From an uncultured Woeseia sp. (GTDB taxonomy: Bacteria > Pseudomonadota > Gammaproteobacteria > Steroidobacterales > Woeseiaceae): a stretch of DNA of 19,703 nt. Of this stretch, positions 1 through 6,882 are shown one piece after another. The notes under the pieces are model-generated. The model saw only the letters and a program-made list of their open reading frames with translations, did no database searches and had not been told where the DNA came from. The stretch covers positions 1 through 19,703 of the forward strand of contig CALALV010000063.1 in the NCBI GenBank assembly GCA_937925605.1, given 5' to 3'. The position numbers and the translations under genes are program-made. How positions within the stretch are numbered: the first letter of the stretch is position 1; each line of letters opens with the position of its first letter.

Positions 1-179
1 TCCCGGCGCACCGTCGGTTCCGGCGGCGCATCGCCGCGCAACGCGGCCTCGAGGCAGGCTATGCGCGATGCGGAGTCGGCCTCCGCGCGGCACCGCTCGA
101 TGGCTTCTTCCTCAGCGCTCGCGGGACTCGCCGCAACGAGGGCGCAGAGGAGTGCAAGCACCTTCGTTGATTCGGTCAT
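1..179 (-). CDS. Secreted small protein, N-terminal part only (runs off the left edge)
   Basis: Reading the minus strand from an ATG at 179 gives 59 residues before the window ends. Residues 1-22 look like a Sec signal peptide: a short N-region with one Lys, a hydrophobic stretch (VLALLCALVAA) and a predicted signal peptidase I site after SPASA. The mature part starts EEEAIERC and has two cysteines (C30 and C42) in the pattern C-x11-C, read as CRAEADSASRIAC. That pattern is common at the start of small periplasmic proteins of Proteobacteria and is probably a disulfide, but it does not define a function. I do not recognise the family from this fragment. No clear Shine-Dalgarno precedes the ATG. 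The start is chosen because the signal peptide begins exactly there. Confidence 0.6.
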   Translation of the reverse strand, partial: MTESTKVLALLCALVAASPASAEEEAIERCRAEADSASRIACLEAALRGDAPPEPTVRR

Positions 180-358
180 TGCGACCGCGGCCGCCGTGCG
201 CCGGGCCCGGCCACGCGCCGGAACGGCGCAGGAAGGTCTCGAGGCCGGCCGCGGCCGGCAGCAACGGACGCAGCGCGCGGATGCGGCCTGGAAAAGAATC
301 GTGACATGGAGCCCCCGGGGTGACGCTGTGTGCGCGCCTTCGCTGGTTCGAGGGGCCG

Positions 359-388
359 AGTATAGATCGGAGTGCGGCGCGCCGGCAG
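359..388 (-). promoter_or_regulatory. Candidate sigma70 promoter upstream of the partial secreted protein
   Basis: On the minus strand TATACT (364 to 359) matches five of six bases of a -10 box. CTGCCG (388 to 383) is a weak -35 (three of six) at 18-bp spacing. The predicted start would leave a leader of about 170 nt before the ATG at 179. The 219 bases from 180 to 398 hold no other gene that I can support. The -35 is poor, so this is only a candidate. Confidence 0.25.
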
Positions 389-398
389 GCCGCCGGCA

Positions 399-1145
399 TC
401 ACCAGGGGATGTGTCTGCCGTCCCAGGCGAAAAAGCCACCGGTGTCGTCGGGGCCGAGTCCGTCGATCACGTCGAGCAGCTGGCCGGCTGCGCGCCCGGT
501 ATCGAACAGCTTGTCGTCGGCTACGTTGCCGGTAAACGGCTCCGACAGGTCGGTAGCGACGGTGCCGGGATGCAGCGCGACGACCACGCAGTCGGGACGC
601 TTGCGCGCTTGCTCGATCGACAGCGTCTTCAGCGTCATGTTGAGCGCGGCCTTGGACGCCCGGTAAGCGACCCAACCGCCGAGGCGGTTGTCGGCGATGG
701 ATCCGACGCGCGCCGACAGTGCAGCAAACACGGTCTTGCTGCCTCGCCGCATCAGCGGCAGGAAATGTCGCGCCACCAGTGCCGGGCCGATCGTGTTAAC
801 GGCGAACACCTGGGCCAGTGCGGCGCCTTCGATATCGCCCATGGTTTTCTCGGGGCGGATGTCGTCGCCGCGATGCAGGATCCCGGTCGCAATGAAAACC
901 AGGTCCAGCGGTCCGTGCTCCGCAACCTGCTCGGCTGCTCGCTCGATGGAGGCATGGGAATCGTAGTCCAGTTCGAGTTCGTGGATGCGCTCGTGTCGGC
1001 TCCCGAGGCGCGTGCGCGAGCAGGCCCAGACGCGTCCGAAGCGATCGTCGCTGGCGAGCTGCCGGGCAACGGCGCCGCCGATGCCGCCGGATGCGCCGAT
1101 AACGGCGGCGGTGGCATTGGCGGCGTAGCTGGGCGAAGCGCTCAT
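399..1145 (-). CDS. CsgA/C-factor-like short-chain dehydrogenase/reductase (SDR)
   Basis: A 248-residue classical-length SDR, a cytoplasmic NAD(P)-dependent oxidoreductase on a Rossmann fold. Visible motifs are the cofactor-binding GASGGIG (residues 17-23), a conserved NTIGP stretch near 117, a catalytic-region Ser (ALSARVG, S144) and the YxxxK pair Y161/K165 (YRASK). The C-terminus ends in DGRHIPW, as in the C-factor (CsgA-like) subgroup. The substrate is not predictable. It lies 46 bp downstream of the fasciclin gene on the same strand, but a strong terminator fills that gap and ends just before this ATG, and there is no Shine-Dalgarno. SDRs of this subgroup are often near PhrB-like photolyase genes, as here (established association, from memory), which hints at a role in light or oxidative stress. 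Confidence 0.9.
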   Translation of the reverse strand: MSASPSYAANATAAVIGASGGIGGAVARQLASDDRFGRVWACSRTRLGSRHERIHELELDYDSHASIERAAEQVAEHGPLDLVFIATGILHRGDDIRPEKTMGDIEGAALAQVFAVNTIGPALVARHFLPLMRRGSKTVFAALSARVGSIADNRLGGWVAYRASKAALNMTLKTLSIEQARKRPDCVVVALHPGTVATDLSEPFTGNVADDKLFDTGRAAGQLLDVIDGLGPDDTGGFFAWDGRHIPW

Positions 1146-1148
1146 GAG

Positions 1149-1183
1149 AAAAACCCGGGTGGCACGTCCTTGTGCCGCCCGGG
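1149..1183 (-). terminator. Intrinsic terminator of the fasciclin gene
   Basis: On the minus strand, bases 1183-1172 and 1165-1154 form a 12-position stem (six pairs CCCGGG/CCCGGG, one C-A mismatch, five pairs GGCAC/GTGCC) with a 6-base loop (1171-1166). It is followed directly by five T residues (1153-1149). This is a textbook Rho-independent terminator, 8 bases past the fasciclin stop. The T run ends three bases before the SDR start codon at 1145. Confidence 0.88.
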
Positions 1184-1191
1184 CGCGTTCC

Positions 1192-1725
1192 TTACGACTT
1201 CGGCAGGATCACGGTGTCGATCACGTGGATCACACCGTTGCTGGCGTCGATGTCCGTCGTGACGACAGTTGCATCGTCGATGCGCACCTTGCCCATGGCG
1301 ACGTCAATCGAGACCTCGGCACCGTTGACGGTCTTCGCCTTGTCGAGATTGATGACCTCCGACGAGGTGACCTTGCCCGGCACGACGTGATAAGTCAGCA
1401 CGGCGATCAGCTGGTCCTTGTTTTCCGGCTTCAGCAGGTTCTCGACCGTACCCTCGGGCAGAGCGGCGAACGCGGCGTCGGTCGGCGCGAACACCGTGAA
1501 CGGCCCGTCACCCTTGAGGGTGTCGACGAGGCCCGCGGCCTCGAGCGCCGCGGCAAGCGTGTTGAACTGGCCGGCCGCTACCGCGACGTCAACGATGTCC
1601 TGCGACTTCGACATCTTCTCCTTGTGGTGCCCTGCTTCGGACGTGGCCGTGGCGAGGCCGATGAAGGCCAGGACGGCGATCTGGATAGCTGCGAAACGAC
1701 GCAGTGCACGTGAAAAGCGTGTCAT
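1192..1725 (-). CDS. Secreted fasciclin (FAS1) domain protein
   Basis: A 177-residue protein with an N-terminal signal peptide (basic MTRFSRALRR, then a hydrophobic segment to about residue 28, likely cleaved near 30-32) and one FAS1 domain (about 42-175). FAS1 hallmarks are visible: FAPTDAAFAALP (79-90), the YHVVPG H-box (112-117) and the C-terminal NGVIHVIDTVILP (163-175). Bacterial single-FAS1 proteins are exported adhesion or surface proteins; no enzymatic activity is expected. The start at 1725 is preferred over an upstream in-frame codon at 1860 because AAGGAG lies 6 bases before it (1732-1737) and the signal peptide starts there. It is divergent from the photolyase gene across 164 bp and ends in a strong terminator. 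Confidence 0.93.
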   Translation of the reverse strand: MTRFSRALRRFAAIQIAVLAFIGLATATSEAGHHKEKMSKSQDIVDVAVAAGQFNTLAAALEAAGLVDTLKGDGPFTVFAPTDAAFAALPEGTVENLLKPENKDQLIAVLTYHVVPGKVTSSEVINLDKAKTVNGAEVSIDVAMGKVRIDDATVVTTDIDASNGVIHVIDTVILPKS

Positions 1726-1731
1726 GTCTAA

Positions 1732-1737
1732 CTCCTT
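1732..1737 (-). promoter_or_regulatory. Ribosome binding site deciding the fasciclin start
   Basis: AAGGAG on the minus strand, 6 bases upstream of the ATG at 1725. It settles the choice between this start and the longer frame open to 1860. Confidence 0.8.
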
Positions 1738-1814
1738 GGTCGGTGGATTTGCCCGATGTGGGACGCACGGTAACAGCGTGCAATGTGCGCATGGTTTCGC
1801 CGCGGTATGGGATT

Positions 1815-1824
1815 GTTTCGAAAC
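1815..1824. promoter_or_regulatory. Palindrome in the fasciclin/photolyase divergent region
   Basis: GTTTCGAAAC is a perfect 10-bp palindrome. It overlaps a second inverted repeat, TTCGA (1817-1821) and TCGAA (1828-1832). It sits roughly in the middle of the 164-bp spacer between two divergent genes, where an operator would be expected. No known regulator site is recognised, and short palindromes can occur by chance. Confidence 0.25.
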
Positions 1825-1889
1825 GTATCGAATGATTCCGGCATGCACGGCCGGTGACATACTCCTGCTTCTGTCTTCCGGAGTAAGCC

Positions 1890-3389
1890 ATGGCCGCCCG
1901 CAAACGCGCGCTCCTTGTGCTCGGCAACCAGCTGTTCCCGTTCGCCGAAATCGCCGACCTGCGCGACGTGCCCGTGTTCATGGCCGAGGACCGGGAACTG
2001 TGCACGCGGGTGCGTCACCACCAGCAGAAGATCGTGTTGTTCCTCGCGGCCATGCGCGAGTACGCCGACGGGCTGCGCGACCGCGGCCACGATGTCACTT
2101 ATCACGAGCTCGACATGGACTCGGAGCAGGACTACGAGGACCGTCTCCGCGCGTTCGTGAAGGACGAGGACGTCGAGGAATTGCTGCACTTCGAGATCGA
2201 GGACCATTTCTTCGAGCAGCGCATCGCCGGGTTCTGCAAGAAGAACGGCATCGAGCAGACGACGCTCGAGTCACCGATGTTCCTGACCCCGCGCGAGCGC
2301 TTCGAGGAGTACCTCGACGATGCGAAGCGGCCTTTCATGGCCGACTTCTACAAGCTGCAGCGCCGCAGCCTCGATGTGCTGATGAACAAGGACGGGTCGC
2401 CGCGCGGCGGGCAGTGGAGTTTCGACGAAGACAACCGCAAGCGCCTGCCCGACGATGTCAAGCTGCCGGAGCTGCCGGAGACGCGCTGGACCGAACACAC
2501 AGCGACGGTGGTAGAGCTGGTCTGCGAGCACTTTGATTCGCATCCGGGCGACGCGAAGGATTTCTGGTGGCCGGTGACGCGGCGTTCCGCCCTGTACTGG
2601 CTGCGCGACTTCGTGACGAGCCGGCTGCAGGACTTCGGCCCGTACCAGGACGCCATAACGCAGCGCGGCGAAACCGCGTTCCACAGCGTGCTGTCGCCGC
2701 TCATGAATCTCGGCCTGGTCACGCCGCGGGACGTTCTCGACCAGGTGGGCAAGCACGCCGCGACGAACGACATACCGCTGAACAGCCTCGAGGGCTTCGT
2801 CCGCCAGGTCATCGGCTGGCGCGAGTTCATCCGCGGTATCTACCACCGTTACGACGAGGAGCAGCGCGAGAAAAACTTCTTCGACCACCACCGCAGCCTG
2901 ACGGAGGCCTGGTACACGGGCGATACCGGCATCCCGCCTCTCGACGACGCGATCCGCACGGCGCTGCGGCTCGGCTGGACGCACCACATCAACCGGCTAA
3001 TGGTCGTCGGCAACCTCATGAACCTGTGCGAGATCGAGCCCGAACAGGTGCACGACTGGTTCATGGAGACGCACGTCGACTCGTCGGAATGGGTCATGGG
3101 GCCGAACGTCTACGGCATGGCGCTCTACTCGGATGGCGGCATCTTCGCCACCAAGCCCTACCTGTGCGGCTCGAACTACCTGCTGAAGATGAGCGACTAC
3201 TCGAAGGGCGACTGGTGCGACACGGTCGACGGTCTGTACTGGCGCTTCATCGACAAGCACCGCGACTTTTTCGAGAACAACCCGCGCCTGTCGATGATGG
3301 CGCGCATGCTGGACAAGCAGAAGAAAGACCGCCGCGAGCGCATTTTCGACGCCGCCGAGCGCTTCCTCGATCGCCACACGCGGAGCTGA
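1890..3389 (+). CDS. PhrB-like cryptochrome/photolyase family protein (COG3046), apparently without the Fe-S cluster ligands
   Basis: A 499-residue flavoprotein of the prokaryotic (6-4) photolyase/FeS-BCP family, which repairs UV photoproducts in DNA using light and FAD. The N-terminal Rossmann-like antenna domain (about 5-135, RALLVLGNQLFP, VFMAEDRELCTR) and the helical FAD domain are both present. The latter carries FVRQVIGWREFIRGIY, the HH pair at about 365-366 (WTHHINRLMVVGNL), PNVYGMALYSDGG and KPYLCGSNYLLKMSDY. The start is supported by GGAG six bases upstream. Positions matching the PhrB [4Fe-4S] ligands Cys350, 438 and 441 read Pro350, Ser438 and Asp441; only Cys443 might stand in for Cys454. 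Full length and intact otherwise. It neighbours a CsgA-like SDR and a fasciclin gene, a plausible light/UV-stress grouping. DNA repair versus signalling cannot be told apart from sequence. Confidence 0.93.
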   Translation: MAARKRALLVLGNQLFPFAEIADLRDVPVFMAEDRELCTRVRHHQQKIVLFLAAMREYADGLRDRGHDVTYHELDMDSEQDYEDRLRAFVKDEDVEELLHFEIEDHFFEQRIAGFCKKNGIEQTTLESPMFLTPRERFEEYLDDAKRPFMADFYKLQRRSLDVLMNKDGSPRGGQWSFDEDNRKRLPDDVKLPELPETRWTEHTATVVELVCEHFDSHPGDAKDFWWPVTRRSALYWLRDFVTSRLQDFGPYQDAITQRGETAFHSVLSPLMNLGLVTPRDVLDQVGKHAATNDIPLNSLEGFVRQVIGWREFIRGIYHRYDEEQREKNFFDHHRSLTEAWYTGDTGIPPLDDAIRTALRLGWTHHINRLMVVGNLMNLCEIEPEQVHDWFMETHVDSSEWVMGPNVYGMALYSDGGIFATKPYLCGSNYLLKMSDYSKGDWCDTVDGLYWRFIDKHRDFFENNPRLSMMARMLDKQKKDRRERIFDAAERFLDRHTRS

Positions 3390-3392
3390 GCC

Positions 3393-3447
3393 GGCCGGCC
3401 ATTCCCGCGGCGGCCGGCCTCCGGTGGCTGTTGCCGCCCGTGGCAAC
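3393..3447 (+). terminator. Two short hairpins after the photolyase gene, possible weak terminator
   Basis: GGCCGGCC at 3393-3400 pairs with GGCCGGCC at 3412-3419 (11-base loop), and GTTGCC at 3430-3435 pairs with GGCAAC at 3442-3447 (6-base loop). No T run follows either stem, so this is not a canonical intrinsic terminator. The 135-bp gap to the next gene holds no gene. A weak TAACAT (3452-3457) could be a -10 box for the downstream operon, but no good -35 is seen. Confidence 0.28.
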
Positions 3448-3524
3448 GCGTTAACATCGTGTGCGGCGCGCCGCGACACCCGCTGACGCGCGCCGCGATC
3501 CGCACCCACAAAGACGCCTATCCC

Positions 3525-4748
3525 ATGCCGCAGCATGTCATCTTTGCCGCACCGTTCTTCATGGACGCCACGCTGCGTTTCATCGACGGCGCCGCCGGCC
3601 TGCCGGACGTCGCGCTGTCGGTGGTCAGCCAGGACCCGGCGGAGAAGCTGCCCGCGGCATTGCGCGCCCGGCTGGCGGGCCACTGGCGCATCGACGACGG
3701 CCTCGACCCGCAGCAGCTAGCCGACGCGGCGCGCGCGCTCGCCAAGCGACTCGGTCCGCCCTCGCGCTACATCGCCGCGCTGGAACAGCTGCAGGTGCCG
3801 CTCGCGGTGGCGCGCGAGGTACTCGGCCTGCCCGGGCTGTCCGCCGAGGCTGCCCGCAACTTCCGCGACAAGTCGCGCATGAAGGACGTGCTGCGCGCCG
3901 CGGGCGTGCCCTGCGCGCGGCATGCGCTGGTCGGCTCGCCGGCCGAGGCCAGGGCCTTTGCCGGGCGCGCCGGCTTCCCGCTGGTCGTCAAGCCGCCCGC
4001 GGGCGCCGGCGGCAAGAGCACGTTCCGGATCGACCATGCCGGGGACCTCGAGCGCCTGCTCGAGCGCTTCCCGCCGGATCCCGCGCGGCCGACGCTGTAC
4101 GAGGAATTCGTGCGCGGCACGGAGTACTCCTTCGACAGCGTCGTCGTCGGCGGCCGGCCGGCCTGGCACTCCATCTCGCGCTACATGCCCTCGCCCCTCG
4201 CGGTGCTCGAGAACCCGTCGCTCCAGTGGTCCGTCATGCTGCCGCGCGACATCGGCGGCCCGGAATTCGACCCGATCCGCGAGGCCGGTTTCGCCGGCGT
4301 GCGGGCGCTCGGCCTCGACACGGGCCTGAGCCACATGGAGTGGTTCAGCCTCCCCGACGGCCGCATCGCCGTCTCGGAGGTAGGCGCACGGCCGCCCGGC
4401 GCGCAGTTCACCACGCTCTTGTCGTACGCGCACGACATCGATTTCTACCGTGCCTGGCCGCGCCTGATGGTGTTCGACGAGTTCGAGCCGCCGGCGCGGC
4501 GTTTCGCGGCCGGTGCGGCCTACTTTCGCGGCCAGGGCCGCGGCCGCGTGCGTCGCATCCACGGGCTCGACGAGGCCCAGCGCCGCTACGGCCCGCTCGT
4601 CGTCGAGGCGCGGCTGCCGCAGGAAGGCCAGCCGCCGTCCGACAGCTACGAGGGCGACGGCTACGTCATCGTGCGCCATCCGGATACCGCGGTCGTGGAA
4701 CAGGCGCTGTCCGGCATCGTCAGCCTGGTACGCGTGGAGCTCGGCTGA
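3525..4748 (+). CDS. ATP-grasp carboxylate-amine ligase-like protein (ligase A)
   Basis: 407 residues from the ATG at 3525. An upstream in-frame start at 3459 would only add a non-conserved 22-residue tail, and the homologous N-terminus (MPQHVIFAAPFF) matches the start of the two paralogues in this window. The ATP-grasp order is clear: pre-ATP-grasp domain (1-110), FRDKSRMK (113-120), phosphate-binding Gly loop VVKPPAGAGGKST (154-166), EEF (193-195), HMEWF (270-274), metal-binding SEVGARPPG (284-292), then a C-terminal beta domain (325-407) ending in VIVRHPD. The family joins a carboxylate to an amine through an acyl-phosphate with ATP hydrolysis. Substrates are unknown. No Shine-Dalgarno is visible. 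It heads a three-gene run with the S51-like gene (2-bp gap) and a Fes-like esterase. Confidence 0.9.
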   Translation: MPQHVIFAAPFFMDATLRFIDGAAGLPDVALSVVSQDPAEKLPAALRARLAGHWRIDDGLDPQQLADAARALAKRLGPPSRYIAALEQLQVPLAVAREVLGLPGLSAEAARNFRDKSRMKDVLRAAGVPCARHALVGSPAEARAFAGRAGFPLVVKPPAGAGGKSTFRIDHAGDLERLLERFPPDPARPTLYEEFVRGTEYSFDSVVVGGRPAWHSISRYMPSPLAVLENPSLQWSVMLPRDIGGPEFDPIREAGFAGVRALGLDTGLSHMEWFSLPDGRIAVSEVGARPPGAQFTTLLSYAHDIDFYRAWPRLMVFDEFEPPARRFAAGAAYFRGQGRGRVRRIHGLDEAQRRYGPLVVEARLPQEGQPPSDSYEGDGYVIVRHPDTAVVEQALSGIVSLVRVELG

Positions 4749-4750
4749 GC

Positions 4751-5683
4751 ATGCCGCGTCGCCTGCTGCTCGGCCCGCAGCGCCCGGTGCGCAACCTCGG
4801 CGAGGCCGTCGACGCCGCCGGCTTCGCCGACGCGCCGATGGCCGTGATCTCCGCCGGCTGGCAGGAGGCCGAGGGCGACACGAACGACGTGCACGAACTG
4901 GTGCGCCGGCCGCTCGAAGACTTGCGGCTGTACGGTCGCGCCGAGGCCGTGTTCGCCGCCGACCCCGCCCTGCATGCCGCCTACCGGCGCCGCCAGGACC
5001 GGCTGCAGGAGCTGCAGCGACTCTACCAGCTGCGCCTCAAGCAGCTCATGGTAGCGGCCCGGCTCACGTTGCGCGCGAGCGGCGAATCGGACCTGGTCGC
5101 GGCCGAGCTGCGGCATGCCATCTCCCAGCTGCGGGCGCTCGACCGGCACCACCTGAACCGGGTGCAGTCGATCCACGCGGAGTTCGAGAGCGCCTACTCG
5201 CGGCACAGCTCCGAACTGCTGGCCGGGCACGCGGCGGAGATCGAGCGACAGCTCGCCGGCTGCCGCAGCGTGCTGATCACAGGCGGCAACGTGGTCGTGC
5301 TGCTGAACCGGCTGCGGCTGTTCGGCGTCCACCGGATGCTGGGCCGCCATGACCTCGTCGCCTGGTCGGCGGGCGCGATGGCACTCTCCGACCTGATCGT
5401 TCTGTTCCACGACCGCTCCGCGCAGGGCCGCCGCGACCCGGAAGTGCTCGCGCCGGGCTGCTCGGTCCTGCCGGGCTACGTTTTCCTGCCGAACGCGAAG
5501 CGCAGGCTGCGCACGCGCGACGAGGTGCGCGTCGACCTGTTCAGCCGGCGCTTTTCGCCCGGCGTCTGCGTGACGCTGGACTCGGGCGCGGACCTGCTGT
5601 TCGACGACAACCGGCTGGTGCGCGCCGGCATCGCGCGGCAGCTGCAGACAGGCGGCGAACTCGCCAGGCTGCGCGTCGCATGA
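4751..5683 (+). CDS. Peptidase S51 / dipeptidase E-like protein with a helical insertion
   Basis: 310 residues. The core resembles the class I glutamine amidotransferase-like fold of peptidase E and cyanophycinase: a first strand MAVISAGWQEAEGDT (30-44), VLITGGN (174-180, the GGN motif), the nucleophile elbow AWSAGAMAL (204-212, Ser206) and a terminal strand VTLDSGADLLFDDNRL (274-289). Between the first strand and GGN lies a charged, Leu/Arg-rich, mostly helical stretch (about 70-165), much longer than the roughly 50 residues usual here. The segment that normally carries the catalytic His (PHF/QHF followed by Arg-rich sequence) reads LPNAKRRLR, so Asn248 seems to replace His. It could be an altered peptidase or a non-catalytic partner. 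It starts 2 bp after ligase A and overlaps the next gene by 4 bp (ATGA). Family assignment is moderate; function is open. Confidence 0.75.
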   Translation: MPRRLLLGPQRPVRNLGEAVDAAGFADAPMAVISAGWQEAEGDTNDVHELVRRPLEDLRLYGRAEAVFAADPALHAAYRRRQDRLQELQRLYQLRLKQLMVAARLTLRASGESDLVAAELRHAISQLRALDRHHLNRVQSIHAEFESAYSRHSSELLAGHAAEIERQLAGCRSVLITGGNVVVLLNRLRLFGVHRMLGRHDLVAWSAGAMALSDLIVLFHDRSAQGRRDPEVLAPGCSVLPGYVFLPNAKRRLRTRDEVRVDLFSRRFSPGVCVTLDSGADLLFDDNRLVRAGIARQLQTGGELARLRVA

Positions 5684-6816
5684 ACCCCGCGCTGCGCAAG
5701 CTGGTCCGCAAAGCCGAGCCGACGCCGGCCGAGATTGACGCTTTCGTCGCCGCGAACGCATTCCCGCTCGTCGACGGGCGCGACATCACCTTCGTCTGGC
5801 GCGGACGGGCGGACGCCGTGTACCTGCGCTGCTGGATTTCCGGCCTCGACACGGCCCAACCGTTGCAGTCGTTGCCAGGCAGCGACCTGTGGGCGGCGAC
5901 GATCGACCTGCCGGAGGGGTCGCGCATCGAGTACAAGTTCGAGGTCGTGAAGAACGGCCACAGCGAACTGGTCCTCGACCCGTTCAACGACGTGCTGGCG
6001 CACGATCCCTTCGGCGCAAACTCGGTATGCCAGGGCGCCGGCTACGAGCGGCCGCCGTGGACGCTGCACGACCCGGACGCCCGTTCGGGCTCGCTCGAAA
6101 TCCGCCACCTGCACAGCAAGGTCCTGAAGGGGACGCGCGAGTACCAGGTCTACCTGCCGGCGCGCTTCCGCCGCAATCGCCGCTACCCGCTGCTGATCGT
6201 GCACGACGGCATCGACTACCTGCGCTACGCCGACCTGAAGATCGTGCTCGACAACCTGATGCAGAGCCTCGAGATTCCCGAGATGATCGTCGCGATGACC
6301 CAGTCGCCGGACCGGCTGAACGAGTACTCGGGCGACGACCGGCACGCGGCATTCGTAGCCGAGGAACTGCTGCCCGAACTGGAGGCCCACTTCCCGCTCG
6401 CGGACGACCCGCGCAGCCGTGGGCTCATGGGTGCGAGTTTCGGCGGAGTCGCGTCGCTGCACGCCGCCTGGCGCTACCCGGACAGCTTCGGCTGCCTGTT
6501 GCTGCAGTCGGGTTCGTTCGCGTTCTCGGATATCGGCCGCCACCGGCGTGGCAAGGTGTTCGACCCGGTCGTGCGCTTCGTCAACGAGTTCCGCGAGGCA
6601 CCGGGTTGCCCGGCCGAGAAGATCTACATGAGCTGCGGCATCTACGAGTCGCTGATCTACGAAAACCGCTCGATGGTGCCGAGGCTGCAGCAGCAGGGCA
6701 TCGAGGTGCGCTTCGAGGAAGCGCGCGACGCACACAACTGGGAGAACTGGCGCGACCGCCTGCGGAACGGACTGTCGTGGCTGTACCCGGGTCCGGTCTG
6801 GTTCGTCTACGAGTAG
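5680..6816 (+). CDS. Enterochelin esterase (Fes)-like alpha/beta hydrolase
   Basis: 378 residues with the two-domain layout of Fes/IroD-type esterases. An N-terminal beta-sandwich resembling CBM48/early-set domains (about 28-120; FVWRGRADAVYLRCW, RIEYKFEV, LDPFND) is followed by an esterase D-type alpha/beta hydrolase (140-370). The nucleophile elbow is GASFGG (251-256, Ser253), the likely catalytic His is H352 in AHNWENW, and LLIVHDGIDYL (171-181) forms the oxyanion-side strand. No signal peptide, so probably cytoplasmic. The ATG overlaps the stop of the S51-like gene (ATGA), indicating translational coupling. Fes-type enzymes cut ester or lactone bonds in peptide-like siderophores. Here the ligases nearby suggest cleavage or release of a ligase product, but no siderophore synthesis genes are present. 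Confidence 0.88.
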   Translation: MNPALRKLVRKAEPTPAEIDAFVAANAFPLVDGRDITFVWRGRADAVYLRCWISGLDTAQPLQSLPGSDLWAATIDLPEGSRIEYKFEVVKNGHSELVLDPFNDVLAHDPFGANSVCQGAGYERPPWTLHDPDARSGSLEIRHLHSKVLKGTREYQVYLPARFRRNRRYPLLIVHDGIDYLRYADLKIVLDNLMQSLEIPEMIVAMTQSPDRLNEYSGDDRHAAFVAEELLPELEAHFPLADDPRSRGLMGASFGGVASLHAAWRYPDSFGCLLLQSGSFAFSDIGRHRRGKVFDPVVRFVNEFREAPGCPAEKIYMSCGIYESLIYENRSMVPRLQQQGIEVRFEEARDAHNWENWRDRLRNGLSWLYPGPVWFVYE

Positions 6817-6828
6817 CCGGGCCGGATT

Positions 6829-6858
6829 TCGACAAGCGCGGCTACCTGCGACTATAGT
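6829..6858 (+). promoter_or_regulatory. Sigma70-like promoter for the ATP-grasp B / esterase pair
   Basis: TCGACA (6829-6834, five of six to TTGACA) and TATAGT (6853-6858, five of six to TATAAT) with an 18-bp spacer, in the 66-bp gap before the GTG at 6883. Transcription would begin near 6865, giving a leader of under 20 nt. This would make genes B and the second esterase a separate transcription unit from the three genes before them. Confidence 0.5.
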
Positions 6859-6882
6859 GCAAGAAAAACCGAGGACATCACC

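Noticed and set aside
176..307. A 43-codon Arg-rich small ORF on the minus strand starting at 307, whose TGA overlaps the ATG of the partial secreted protein
   Set aside because: The stop-start overlap is appealing as a leader peptide, but the composition is what random GC-rich sequence gives, the Shine-Dalgarno is weak and nothing supports it as a protein.
61..1713. Long plus-strand ORFs opposite the SDR and fasciclin genes
   Set aside because: They are antisense frames of GC-rich coding sequence. The translations are Arg/Ala/Gly-rich with no domain signal, while the minus-strand frames show clear SDR and FAS1 motifs.
3459..3524. Upstream in-frame start for ligase A
   Set aside because: The added 22 residues are unlike the paralogues, whose first strand begins right at the Met; there is no ribosome site for the upstream ATG.
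3390..3524. GC-rich inverted repeats considered as an attachment site or transposon end
   Set aside because: The repeats are short and self-complementary GGCC/CCGG runs with no direct repeats or integrase/transposase nearby. They are better explained as ordinary intergenic hairpins.
3461..4750. Frame open upstream of the S51-like gene
   Set aside because: The extension lies entirely within ligase A in another frame and is Arg/Ala-rich. The ATG at 4751 begins the recognisable protein.
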